Source: Lachnospiraceae bacterium
GTDB lineage: Bacteria > Bacillota > Clostridia > Lachnospirales > Lachnospiraceae
Assembly (NCBI GenBank): GCA_019424135.1
Contig: JAHYZZ010000017.1
Coordinates: 1-42,179, forward strand
Length of the DNA: 42,179 bases
Direction: 5' to 3'
The notes beneath the pieces are model-generated. The model had not been told where the DNA came from and searched no databases. It saw only the letters and a list, made by a program, of their open reading frames with translations. The position numbers and the translations under genes are program-made. Below, piece by piece: positions 1-8,664 of this stretch; the stretch's first letter is position 1; every line of letters begins with the position of its first letter.

Positions 1-25
1 GATTAGTTAAGGAGGAACATAAGAA

Positions 26-1711
26 GTGGCTACGAAAACTATAAATGCAGATATGCTTGCCAGAATGTTTTTGGCGGGCGCTCAGAATATTGAAGCAAGA
101 AAAGAGATTATTAACGAGTTAAATGTATTTCCTGTACCGGACGGAGATACGGGGACAAATATGTCCTTGACGATCATGTCTGCTGCGAAAGAGGTGATGG
201 CTCTTTCAGACCGGAATATGAAAGATCTTGCTAAAGCGATCTCTTCTGGGTCTCTTAGGGGAGCCCGTGGAAATTCAGGAGTCATTTTATCTCAGCTTTT
301 GAGAGGATTTACAAAAGCGATCCGGGATGAAGATAAGATTGATGTGGTGATACTTGCAGCAGCATGCCAGAGAGCAAGGGATACGGCATATAAAGCTGTT
401 ATGAAGCCAAAGGAAGGAACGATTCTTACTGTGGCCAGTGGGATTGCAAATAAAGCTGCGGAAATGGCAGAAGAGACAGATGATCTGGAAGTCTTTATTC
501 CGGCGGTGATAGAATATGCGCAAGAGGTGCTGGCAAAGACACCGGAGATGCTCCCGGTTTTGAAGGAAGCAGGTGTTGTGGACTCTGGCGGACAAGGACT
601 GATTGAAGTGATTAAGGGAGCGTATGCGGCGTTTCAGGGGAAAGAGATTGATCTAAGTTCGATTGCCCCGGGCGAAGGAAGCCGTGTGACAAAAATCAGT
701 GCCCAGGAAACGGCAGATATCAAATTTGGATACTGTACGGAATTTATTATTCTTACGGAGAAAGAATTTACAGAAAAAGATGAACATGAGTTTAAGGAGT
801 ATCTGGCTTCCATCGGAGATTCTATTGTCTGTGTGGCAGATGATGATGTGGTAAAGGTACATGTACACACCAATGATCCAGGTCTTGCAATTCAGAAGGC
901 GCTCACGTTTGGACAGCTTTCCCGTATGAAGATTGACAATATGAGGGAAGAACATCAGGAGAAGCTGATCCGGGACGCACAGAAGATAGCAGCCCAACAG
1001 GCAGAAGAGGATGCAAAAAAAGAGGAAGAGAAGAAGGCCGGCGAGCCACGCAAGCAGATGGGATTTATTACTGTTTCTATCGGATCGGGCTTAAATGAGA
1101 TCTTTCAGGAGCTGGGAGCCGATTATATCATCGAAGGTGGACAGACGATGAATCCGAGTACGGAAGATATGCTGAATGCTATTGATCAGGTGAATGCGGA
1201 TACCATCTTTATTCTTCCGAACAACAAAAATATTGTACTGGCGGCAAACCAGGCTAAAGCATTGGTGAAAGACAAGGAAATTGTTGTGATTCCTACGAAG
1301 ACGGTTCCTCAGGGAATTACTGCGATCATTAGTTTTATACCGGATGCTGACGTAAAAACCAATGAGGAAGCGATGCTGGAGGCGATTCAGAATGTAAAGA
1401 CCGGACAGGTAACATATGCGGTCCGGGATACGCATGTGGACGACAAGGAGATTCATGAGGGAGATATCATGGGAATTGGCGATAAAGGAATCCTTGCGGT
1501 GGGTACAGAGATAGCGACCACTGCGAAAGAGATGCTGGCACAGCTGGTGGACGAGGATTCTGAGCTGATCAGCTTGTATTATGGAGAAGAAGTCTCAGAG
1601 GAAGATGCACAGAAGTTTACCGAAGAGATAGAAGAACTTTATCCGGATGTAGATGTAGATGCACATTTTGGCGGACAGCCCATTTACTATTATGTAATGG
1701 CAGTAGAGTAA
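26..1711 (+). CDS. fakA: Fatty acid kinase catalytic subunit FakA (DAK2/DegV-like, YloV family)
   Basis: Phosphorylates FakB-bound fatty acids so that exogenous fatty acids can enter phospholipid synthesis; cytoplasmic. The N-terminal DhaL (DAK2) nucleotide-binding domain carries VPDGDTGTN near residues 37-45, whose aspartates bind Mg-ATP, and GSLRGARGNSG near 75-85. A middle domain contains FGYCTEFII, and a lysine/glutamate-rich linker near residues 325-345 leads to a C-terminal DegV-like domain. The length of 561 aa suits the family. The start is GTG at 26, placed 9 bases after AAGGAGG. In Firmicutes the gene usually follows an Asp23-family gene and precedes recG; recG follows here, while the upstream neighbour is outside the window. 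Family identification is secure; the fatty-acid role is inferred from characterised FakA proteins. Confidence 0.93.
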   Translation: MATKTINADMLARMFLAGAQNIEARKEIINELNVFPVPDGDTGTNMSLTIMSAAKEVMALSDRNMKDLAKAISSGSLRGARGNSGVILSQLLRGFTKAIRDEDKIDVVILAAACQRARDTAYKAVMKPKEGTILTVASGIANKAAEMAEETDDLEVFIPAVIEYAQEVLAKTPEMLPVLKEAGVVDSGGQGLIEVIKGAYAAFQGKEIDLSSIAPGEGSRVTKISAQETADIKFGYCTEFIILTEKEFTEKDEHEFKEYLASIGDSIVCVADDDVVKVHVHTNDPGLAIQKALTFGQLSRMKIDNMREEHQEKLIRDAQKIAAQQAEEDAKKEEEKKAGEPRKQMGFITVSIGSGLNEIFQELGADYIIEGGQTMNPSTEDMLNAIDQVNADTIFILPNNKNIVLAANQAKALVKDKEIVVIPTKTVPQGITAIISFIPDADVKTNEEAMLEAIQNVKTGQVTYAVRDTHVDDKEIHEGDIMGIGDKGILAVGTEIATTAKEMLAQLVDEDSELISLYYGEEVSEEDAQKFTEEIEELYPDVDVDAHFGGQPIYYYVMAVE

Positions 1712-1748
1712 GTATTTCTTACTCGTTAATGATAGAATGTGAAAGTGG

Positions 1749-1773
1749 AAAGGGCGGAGAATTCCGCCCTTTT
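1749..1773 (+). terminator. Intrinsic terminator-like hairpin after fakA
   Basis: AAAGGGCGG (1749-1757) pairs perfectly with CCGCCCTTT (1764-1772) around a 6-base loop. The T-run is short (4 T including the stem), so termination may be partial and let transcription continue into recG, which starts 37 bases later. Confidence 0.6.
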
Positions 1774-1809
1774 GCTGCGGTATGAGAAAAGGATGATAAC
1801 AGGACAGGT

Positions 1810-3840
1810 ATGATTGAGCAGACAAGTATAGGAGAATTAAAAGGGATCGGAGAAAAAACACAAAAACTCTTTTCTAAAATCGGCATTGAGACAGTGGGAG
1901 ATCTGATCAGGTATTATCCAAGGGGATATGACGTGTATGAAGCGCCTGTACCTATCGGGGAATTGGAAGAAGGAAAAATTCAGACTGTGACTGGGTCCAT
2001 CTTTGGAAGAGTGCAGGTGTCTGGAAGCAGAAGACTTCAGGTGACTACACTGATGCTGAAAGATTTGACCGGCACAATAAAAGTTGTTTGGTTTCGGATG
2101 CCTTTCCTTAGAAATACATTTGCAAAAGGTGGAACTGTTACGCTTCGGGGAAGGGTCGTTCAACGTAAGAAGATACTGGTTTTGGAGCATCCGGAGATTT
2201 TTTATCCAAGTAAAAAGTATGAGGAGAAGCAAGATACCCTCCAGCCGATTTATGGATTGACAAGTGGACTTACGAATCATATGGTTGCAAAGGCAGTGCA
2301 GCAGGCGCTTGCCGGTTTAAATTTGAAAAAGGAGACTCTGCCGGAGCAAGTGCGTCTTGGGTACAATCTTGCAGAGATTAATTTTGCCTTGAGAGGAATT
2401 CATTTTCCTGAGGACAAGCAGATGTTTTATCAGGCAAGGGAACGGCTTGTATTCGAAGAATTTCTAGAGTTCATTTTGTCGCTTCGGAAGCTGCGAAATA
2501 AAAATGAGCGATTTGTAAATGAATATGTAATTCCTTTCTGTCCACGGGTGGAACATTTGATTCAGGAGCTTCCTTATGAGCTGACAAAAGCGCAAAAGAA
2601 AGTCTGGAAAGAGATTGCCGCGGATATGGCATCCGATACGGTCATGTCCCGTCTTGTTCAGGGAGATGTGGGGTCTGGAAAGACGATTGTTGCGTTACTG
2701 GCTCTTTTATCGGTGGCGCTTCATGGGCGGCAGGCGGCGATGATGGCGCCTACAGAAGTACTGGCAAGGCAGCATTATGCTACGATTACTCGGATGCTTG
2801 AGGAATATCAGGTTCCGGTAAAGGTGGAAATACTGACTGGTTCCATGACAACAAAGGAAAAGCGCAGAGCTTATGATCGGATTGAGTGTGGTTACGCAAA
2901 GATTATTGTGGGTACCCATGCGTTGATTCAGGAGGCCGTTCATTATGATAACCTGGCACTGGTGGTGACAGATGAGCAGCATCGGTTTGGAGTCAGACAG
3001 AGAGAGGCTTTTGCAAAAAAGGGTGGTGTCCCTCATGTATTGGTTATGAGTGCTACGCCAATCCCCAGGACGCTTGCGATTATTTTATATGGGGATTTAG
3101 ACATTTCCGTAATTGATGAGCTTCCGGCAAACCGGCTTCCTGTAAAAAACTGTGTGGTGGATACAGGATATCGGGTTACAGCTTATTCGTTTATGAAAAG
3201 GCAGATTTGCGAAGGTAGACAATGTTATATTATTTGTCCTATGGTAGAAGAAAGCGAGAATCTGGAAGCGGAAAATGTACTGGATTATTCTGCCATGCTG
3301 CAGGAAGAGATGGGAGATGACATTGTAGTAGCTTGTTTGCATGGAAGAATGAAGCAGACGCAGAAAGATGAGATTATGGAGAGATTTGCGAAAAATAAGA
3401 TTCAGATTCTGGTATCTACCACAGTCATTGAGGTAGGAATTGATGTGCCAAATGCTACCGTTATGATGATTGAGAATGCGGAACGATTCGGCCTGGCACA
3501 ACTTCATCAGCTCCGCGGTAGAGTAGGAAGAGGAAAGAATCAGTCTTACTGTATCTTTATGACCTCTTCCAAGGCAAAGGAGACAAAGGAGCGCCTGGAT
3601 ATCTTAAACCATTCTAACGATGGATTTAAAATAGCGAATGAAGACTTAAAACTACGTGGTCCCGGAGATCTGTTCGGAATCCGGCAGAGCGGACTGATGA
3701 ACTTCCGATTAGGAGACATCTATCAGGATGCAAAGGTTTTGCAGAAAGCCAACGATGCTGCAGATTTTTTGATCCGTGAAAATAGCAGCTGGCTGAAAAA
3801 AATTCCAAATTATGAATCAACTGCCAGTGTAATAATTTAA
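1810..3840 (+). CDS. recG: ATP-dependent DNA helicase RecG
   Basis: Remodels stalled replication forks and branch-migrates Holliday junctions. The N-terminal wedge/OB domain (about residues 1-230) is followed by a superfamily 2 helicase core: Walker A GDVGSGKT near 284-291, DEQH box near 388, motif III VMSATPIPRT, and motifs V/VI in the region of STTVIEVGIDVP and QLRGRVGRG. The C-terminal RGPGDLFGIRQSG belongs to the RecG translocation (TRG) region. At 676 aa it is full length. The ATG start at 1810 has only a weak GGACAGG ribosome site. Placement after fakA is the common Firmicutes order. Confidence 0.97.
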   Translation: MIEQTSIGELKGIGEKTQKLFSKIGIETVGDLIRYYPRGYDVYEAPVPIGELEEGKIQTVTGSIFGRVQVSGSRRLQVTTLMLKDLTGTIKVVWFRMPFLRNTFAKGGTVTLRGRVVQRKKILVLEHPEIFYPSKKYEEKQDTLQPIYGLTSGLTNHMVAKAVQQALAGLNLKKETLPEQVRLGYNLAEINFALRGIHFPEDKQMFYQARERLVFEEFLEFILSLRKLRNKNERFVNEYVIPFCPRVEHLIQELPYELTKAQKKVWKEIAADMASDTVMSRLVQGDVGSGKTIVALLALLSVALHGRQAAMMAPTEVLARQHYATITRMLEEYQVPVKVEILTGSMTTKEKRRAYDRIECGYAKIIVGTHALIQEAVHYDNLALVVTDEQHRFGVRQREAFAKKGGVPHVLVMSATPIPRTLAIILYGDLDISVIDELPANRLPVKNCVVDTGYRVTAYSFMKRQICEGRQCYIICPMVEESENLEAENVLDYSAMLQEEMGDDIVVACLHGRMKQTQKDEIMERFAKNKIQILVSTTVIEVGIDVPNATVMMIENAERFGLAQLHQLRGRVGRGKNQSYCIFMTSSKAKETKERLDILNHSNDGFKIANEDLKLRGPGDLFGIRQSGLMNFRLGDIYQDAKVLQKANDAADFLIRENSSWLKKIPNYESTASVII

Positions 3841-3906
3841 ATCCTCCATATACTATGGTTGTAACAAAACAGAAGTTACAAAGTTACGAAAAGGAGGAGT
3901 ATAACA

Positions 3907-4113
3907 ATGACAAGTCGTTCATCAAACAGAGCAGCAGTGCCTGAAGCAAAAGGTGCATTAGACAAGTTTAAATATGAGGTGGCAAACGAGCTGGGAGTAC
4001 CGCTCACAGAAGGATACAATGGAGATCTGACATCCAGACAGAACGGTTCCGTTGGTGGATATATGGTCAAGAAGATGATCGAACAGCAGGAAAAACAGAT
4101 GGCTGGTAAATAA
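3907..4113 (+). CDS. Small acid-soluble spore protein, alpha/beta type
   Basis: DNA-coating protein of the spore core, which protects spore DNA from UV and is degraded by Gpr at germination. This 68-aa protein has the family signature: an ANELGVPL stretch containing the Gpr cleavage-type region, then GSVGGYMVKKMIE near the C-terminus. The ATG follows AAAAGGAGGAG by 7 bases. It is a separate unit after recG, as expected for a gene expressed in the forespore; I could not find a convincing sigma-G promoter. A foldback repeat begins 13 bases after the stop. The window also encodes the cognate protease, gpr, near its right end. Confidence 0.95.
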   Translation: MTSRSSNRAAVPEAKGALDKFKYEVANELGVPLTEGYNGDLTSRQNGSVGGYMVKKMIEQQEKQMAGK

Positions 4114-4125
4114 GGAAATATCAAA

Positions 4126-4215
4126 AAACAGCAAAACAGGACGTAGACCTTTTGCAAAGGTCTACGTCCTGTTTTGCTGTTTGCCCTGTACCTAAATAAA
4201 ATATAGGGTGTACCC
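4126..4215. repeat. Foldback intergenic repeat, copy 1
   Basis: A perfect 27-bp inverted repeat (left 4126-4152, right 4156-4182) with a 3-base loop. The inner 14 bp are the shared core GGACGTAGACCTTT; the outer 13 bp are unique to this copy. It is followed by the conserved 3' module GCCCTGTACCTAAAT and then AGGGTGTACCC. Transcribed, it would form a very stable hairpin and probably ends the spore-protein mRNA, although the T-run after the stem is only 3 bases. Copies 2 and 3 are at 8567 and 37465. Confidence 0.85.
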
Positions 4216-4248
4216 ATTAGAATATTTTAGATAGATTTTTGAAATATA

Positions 4249-4277
4249 TTGATGAAAGGATAGACAGATGCTATACT
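4249..4277 (+). promoter_or_regulatory. Probable SigA promoter of the AcoX-like/gcvP operon
   Basis: TTGATG (4249-4254), a 17-base spacer and TATACT (4272-4277), about 51 bases upstream of the first gene. I see no riboswitch fold in the short leader. Confidence 0.55.
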
Positions 4278-4327
4278 GCAAGTAGTGGAAAATTATAAAA
4301 CAATTACTGGATTGGATAGAGAATAGA

Positions 4328-5509
4328 GTGACTTTTATGGGGAAGACAGAAAAGAAGATTGGCTTTTTGGTGAATCCTGTGGCGGGACTTGGCGGACAAG
4401 CAGGGATGCTGGGGAGTGATAGCTTTGACAGAAGAAGAGCAGCTTTAAGAAAGGGATATAAGAAGACATCCTTTAAGAGAGCTTTAGAATGTTTAGAACA
4501 GATGAATTGTCTGAATGATGACGATGTGCAGGCATATCAGATATATGCTCCGGAAGGAGAAATGGGCGGAGAGATTTTACGGATGGCATCCATTCCGTAT
4601 CAATCTCTTGGAAACGGCACGGACGGCAGGAGAGGAACAGGAGAAACTTCCAGAGAGGACACGTTGTATTTTTTGGAGGTGTTTCAAGAGATAGGAGTGG
4701 ATCTCCTGGTATTCTGCGGCGGAGATGGCACAGCCCGGGATATTTGTGAAGCGGTAGGGGAAAGGATTTGTGTACTTGGCGTGCCGGCAGGTGTGAAAAT
4801 GTACTCTGCTTGTTTTGCGGTGAATCCTTGGCAGGCAGGGGAGATGTTGAAAGGATTCCTTCAAGGAAAGCAGACTTCTTTTACGCCCAGGGAAGTCATG
4901 GATATTGACGAGAATGATTTGGGACGGATATCGGTAAGGCCTACACTTTATGGATTTTTGATGACACTTGACGATAGAGTCCGGCTGCAGAGAGCGAAAG
5001 AAGCAGGAACATCTGATGAGGAGGAAATCGAAAGTCTTATCAAAGACATCCTTTCGGAAATGAAGGAAAATACCCTGTATGTTGTAGGACCAGGCAGTAC
5101 GACATACCGCATAAAACAAAAAATGGAGGGATCCGGTTCGGTCCGGGGAGTAGATCTTGTAAAAAACGGCAGAATTTTCTGGAAAGATGCAGACGAAAAA
5201 ACGATATATTCTTTTATAAAGGATGAAAAATACTCGGAGATCATTGTAACATGTATCGGGGGAAATGGATTTTTATTTGGCAGAGGAAACCAGCAGATCA
5301 GTCCAAGGATTATCCGTATGACAGGAAAGGATCATATTCGTCTGGCTGTGACGAAAAGCAAGCTGGCGGGCCTTGGAGGAAGACCGATGTTAGTTGATAC
5401 CGGTGACCTGGATACGGATCGTTACCTATCAGGGTATTACAGAATTCGCTTGAATACGCAAGAAGAGATCATTTACCGGGTAGAGACGGGAACAAAACAA
5501 ACGTTTTAA
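4328..5509 (+). CDS. ATP-NAD kinase / AcoX-family protein
   Basis: A diacylglycerol-kinase/NAD-kinase-fold protein of 393 aa. The N-terminus IGFLVNPVAGLGG and the nucleotide-binding FCGGDGTARDI (near residue 133) are the hallmark GGDG motifs; the rest fits the AcoX branch, which is larger than ordinary NAD kinases (about 290 aa). Whether it phosphorylates NAD or another substrate cannot be told from sequence. The start is uncertain: GTG at 4328 or ATG at 4337, neither with a strong ribosome site. It precedes gcvPA by 78 bases, and the spacer holds a small hairpin (TTGTCTG 5537-5543 with CAGACAA 5549-5555). Its pairing with the glycine decarboxylase subunits suggests a shared function or shared regulation. 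Confidence 0.8.
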   Translation: MTFMGKTEKKIGFLVNPVAGLGGQAGMLGSDSFDRRRAALRKGYKKTSFKRALECLEQMNCLNDDDVQAYQIYAPEGEMGGEILRMASIPYQSLGNGTDGRRGTGETSREDTLYFLEVFQEIGVDLLVFCGGDGTARDICEAVGERICVLGVPAGVKMYSACFAVNPWQAGEMLKGFLQGKQTSFTPREVMDIDENDLGRISVRPTLYGFLMTLDDRVRLQRAKEAGTSDEEEIESLIKDILSEMKENTLYVVGPGSTTYRIKQKMEGSGSVRGVDLVKNGRIFWKDADEKTIYSFIKDEKYSEIIVTCIGGNGFLFGRGNQQISPRIIRMTGKDHIRLAVTKSKLAGLGGRPMLVDTGDLDTDRYLSGYYRIRLNTQEEIIYRVETGTKQTF

Positions 5510-5587
5510 CCTGTTTGTCCGGCGATGATAAAAAGATTGTCTGACCCACAGACAAAGATCGACAGAAGAGAAAGGAGCTGAAAAATT

Positions 5588-7021
5588 GTGGGAAAAGATT
5601 TTGTGCATCCCTATATGCCAAACAGCGTCCCCAAGAATAAAGGGGAAATGCTGAAGGAATTGGGAGTCGAAAGCGTAGAGGATATCTACAAAAGTGTGAT
5701 TCCAGAAGAACTTTTGTATCAAGGAAGGCTAGATCTTCCGGAACCGATCTTAAGTGAGCATGAGCTGAAAAAACACGTGCTGGGAATCCTTGGAAAAAAT
5801 GTGTCTACAGAAGAATACACCAGTTTTCTGGGTGCCGGATGTTATAAACATCAAGTGCCGGCCCTCTGTGACGAAATCAATTCCAGAGGAGAATTTTTGA
5901 CAGGATATTGTGGAGATACCTATTCAGACCATGGGAAAATGCAGGCAATTTTTGAGTATACCAGTATGATGGGAGAACTTCTGGATGCGGATGTAGTCAG
6001 TTATACAAATTATGATGGCGGACAGGCAGTATCATCATCTTTAAGAATTGCTCTTCGAGTGATGGAAGGACGACAGACGCCAAAGAAGACGCTGCTGGTT
6101 CCGTCCACGATGAATCCAGAAATTTATTCACAAGCGGAAGCATATTGCCGGAATGTTGGGAATCTTGTGAAAGTGGCCTATGAACCGGAGACAGGACTTA
6201 TGGATCTTAAGGATCTTAAAGATAAGCTGGAAAGAGGAAATGTGGGCGCAGTCTTTTATGAAAATCCATCTTATCTTGGATTTTTTGAGACCAGAGGAGA
6301 AGAGATTGCAGATTTGGCACATCAATATGGAGCTCTTTGCATTGCTCAGCCGGAGGTATCTGCGCTTGGAATTATGGAAAGCCCGATGAATCAGGGCGCT
6401 GATATCGTATGCGGAGACATTCAGCCTTTGGGGATGCATATTCAGTATGGTGGCGGACAAGCAGGTTTCATTGCCTGTGGGCAAGATGTGGAACTGATCC
6501 GGGAATTCCCGACTTATATGTACGGAATCGTTGAGACCAATGAGGAAGGACGGTACGGCTGGGGCCGATCCATGAACTATCGGTGTTCCCATGGCAGCAG
6601 GGAAAATGCAAATGAATATTTTGGAACCGAGACCGGGCTGTGGGGAATTACTGCAGGAGTTTATCTTGCCAGCATGGGCCCGCAAGGGATGTACGAACTG
6701 GGAGAGACAATCATACAAAATGTAAATTATGCAATTCAGAAATTGTCCGAAGTACCGGGAATCCGGGTGAATGTTTTCCAGAACAGAAATTTCCAGGAGT
6801 TTATAGTGGATTTTACCGGGACAGGAAAAACAGTCAAGGAAATTAACCAGGCATTGTTAAAAGAAGAGATTTTTGGCGGAAAAGATTTAAGTGAAGATTT
6901 TAAAGAGCTGGGACAAAGTGCCCTGTATTGCGTATCGGAGCTGACTACTGCCGATGAGATTGATCATCTGGCGGAAGCATTAGACAGAATTGTAAGGGGG
7001 TGCCAGGATGGGATACTATAG
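5588..7021 (+). CDS. gcvPA: Glycine dehydrogenase (decarboxylating) subunit 1, GcvPA
   Basis: N-terminal half of the two-subunit P-protein of the glycine cleavage system, which decarboxylates glycine and passes the aminomethyl group to lipoyl-GcvH. The 477-aa sequence shows the GcvPA start FVHPYMPNS, and further on FLGAGCYKH, YTNYDGG and CGDIQPLGMHIQYGGGQAG, all typical of this subunit. The start is GTG at 5588, preceded by AAAGGAG. Its 3' end overlaps gcvPB by 14 bases, so translation is probably coupled. gcvT, gcvH and a lipoate ligase are not in the window. Confidence 0.95.
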   Translation: MGKDFVHPYMPNSVPKNKGEMLKELGVESVEDIYKSVIPEELLYQGRLDLPEPILSEHELKKHVLGILGKNVSTEEYTSFLGAGCYKHQVPALCDEINSRGEFLTGYCGDTYSDHGKMQAIFEYTSMMGELLDADVVSYTNYDGGQAVSSSLRIALRVMEGRQTPKKTLLVPSTMNPEIYSQAEAYCRNVGNLVKVAYEPETGLMDLKDLKDKLERGNVGAVFYENPSYLGFFETRGEEIADLAHQYGALCIAQPEVSALGIMESPMNQGADIVCGDIQPLGMHIQYGGGQAGFIACGQDVELIREFPTYMYGIVETNEEGRYGWGRSMNYRCSHGSRENANEYFGTETGLWGITAGVYLASMGPQGMYELGETIIQNVNYAIQKLSEVPGIRVNVFQNRNFQEFIVDFTGTGKTVKEINQALLKEEIFGGKDLSEDFKELGQSALYCVSELTTADEIDHLAEALDRIVRGCQDGIL

Positions 7022-8567
7022 GAAAGACCGGGATTTTCATGAGGCAAGATGGGATGAACCTATTATTATGGAACTTGGCAGTCCGGGAGAACGGGGCGTG
7101 TTGGTTCCAAAAGCAGATCAGAGGGTAGTGGAAGCCACTGGAAAAGCAGAAGATCTGCTTCCAAAAGAACTAAAAAGGAAGAATCCTCCAAAGCTTCCGG
7201 AAATGTCTCAGATGCAGGTTCTACGCCATTACATGAGGCTCTCACAAGAAACTATCGGGACGGATCTCAATATTGATATTGGACTTGGCACTTGTACGAT
7301 GAAATATAGCCCCAAAATTCATGAACAATTTGTGCGTTCTGACAAGTTAAAAGAATTGCACCCATACCAGGATGAAAGCACCGTTCAGGGAATTCTGGAG
7401 ATTATCTATCATTTGGAGCAGTATTTGAAAGCAATATCTGGAATGGCAAAAGTAAGCCTTCAACCTTCTGGAGGAACTCAGGCTATTTTTGCGAATGTGG
7501 AAACCATCCGGGCCTATCACGAGTCGAGAGGAGAAGGAGAAAAGAGAAATGAAATTATCACAACGATTTTGTCACATCCAGGAAATCCGGGAGCTGCTGC
7601 AACCCTAGGATATAAAGTGATCACATTATATCCAGATGAGAATGGAATTCCGGATATTGAAGCACTAAAAGCTGCAGTGTCGGAACATACGGCGGCTTTA
7701 ATGATTACCAATCCGGAGGATACAGGGATTTACAATGAAAAGATCCGTCAGTTTGTAGAGATTGTCCATGAGGCAGGCGGATTATGTGTCTATGATCAAG
7801 CCAATTTGAATGGGCTGTTTGGAATCACCCGAGCCAGAGACGCAGGATTTGATATGTGTCATTATAACCTGCATAAATCATTTTCCTCCCCTCATGGCTG
7901 CCAGGGACCAGGGGCCGGGGCCCAGTGCGTATCGGAGGAACTGGCCAGGTTTTTGTCTGTGCCGACTGTTGAATATGATGGAGATAAGTATTATCTGGAC
8001 TATCAGCGGCCGGACAGCATCGGAAAATTACGGAAATTTTACGGTGTCCCGGCAGTTTTGGTAAGGACATATGCTTATATCCGCAGTCTGGGACCAGATG
8101 GAATCAAGCAGATTGCAGAGCTGTCCATTTTGAATAATAATTATATGCTCAAAAAACTTCTGGAAATTGATGGCCTGTCCATGCCGATGGCAGAAGGCAA
8201 GTACCGGCTTGAGCAGGCAAGACTTAGCTGGGAAGGGTTGACGGAGGAGACTGGAGTTACAACTGATGATATCTGCAGGCGGATTGTAGACTATGGATTC
8301 CAAGATTACTTTACCAGTCACCATCCACGCATTATACCAGAACCCTTTACACCAGAACCTGTAGAAACATACTCCAAAGATGACATTGACGAGTTTGTGG
8401 CGGCGTTTAAAGCAATCGCAAAAGAGGCACGGACAGATCCTGAACTGGTGAAGACAGCACCACATAAAGCAGCTTTGGGAGCAAGAATTCATGAGGAAGA
8501 TCTGACGGACTGGGAGAGGTTCGCAACAACATGGCGAGGGTATCTCAAATACGTAAAGAAGATGTGA
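7008..8567 (+). CDS. gcvPB: Glycine dehydrogenase (decarboxylating) subunit 2, GcvPB
   Basis: PLP-carrying half of the P-protein, forming the active enzyme with GcvPA. NLHKSFSSPHG holds the Schiff-base lysine (about residue 290), and the glycine-rich QPSGGTQA and CQGPGAGAQ stretches are also typical. At 519 aa it is somewhat longer than the roughly 480-490 aa I expect; the extra length lies in the C-terminal tail after about residue 480, which differs from the usual R-L-D-E ending. ATG at 7008 lies inside the end of gcvPA, with AAGGGGG upstream. The foldback repeat copy 2 begins on the final base of the stop codon. Confidence 0.95.
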   Translation: MGYYRKDRDFHEARWDEPIIMELGSPGERGVLVPKADQRVVEATGKAEDLLPKELKRKNPPKLPEMSQMQVLRHYMRLSQETIGTDLNIDIGLGTCTMKYSPKIHEQFVRSDKLKELHPYQDESTVQGILEIIYHLEQYLKAISGMAKVSLQPSGGTQAIFANVETIRAYHESRGEGEKRNEIITTILSHPGNPGAAATLGYKVITLYPDENGIPDIEALKAAVSEHTAALMITNPEDTGIYNEKIRQFVEIVHEAGGLCVYDQANLNGLFGITRARDAGFDMCHYNLHKSFSSPHGCQGPGAGAQCVSEELARFLSVPTVEYDGDKYYLDYQRPDSIGKLRKFYGVPAVLVRTYAYIRSLGPDGIKQIAELSILNNNYMLKKLLEIDGLSMPMAEGKYRLEQARLSWEGLTEETGVTTDDICRRIVDYGFQDYFTSHHPRIIPEPFTPEPVETYSKDDIDEFVAAFKAIAKEARTDPELVKTAPHKAALGARIHEEDLTDWERFATTWRGYLKYVKKM

Positions 8568-8664
8568 ATGCAAAATAGTGCGAAATAGGACGTAGACCTT
8601 TTACAAAGGTCTACGTCCTATTTTGCATTTTGCCCTGTACCTAAATGGAATTTAGGGTGTACCC
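8567..8664. repeat. Foldback intergenic repeat, copy 2
   Basis: Inverted repeat of 23 bp (left 8579-8601, right 8605-8627) with one G-T wobble (8582/8624) and a 3-base loop; the inner 14 bp are the shared core. The right arm (8618-8629) is also a perfect complement of 12 bases immediately after gcvPB (8567-8578), which are near-duplicated in the left arm. The 3' module GCCCTGTACCTAAATGGAA continues to AGGGTGTACCC at 8664 and forms its own small hairpin (CCTAAAT/ATTTAGG). The converging membrane-protein gene ends inside this module. Confidence 0.85.

Noticed and set aside
3841..3906. Sigma-G promoter of the spore-protein gene
   Set aside because: A CATATACTA-like -10 is present, but no matching -35 lies at the right spacing, so I do not claim it.
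5510..5587. Glycine riboswitch before gcvPA
   Set aside because: The gap is only 78 bases and holds just a small hairpin; no tandem aptamer-like structure is visible there or upstream of the operon.
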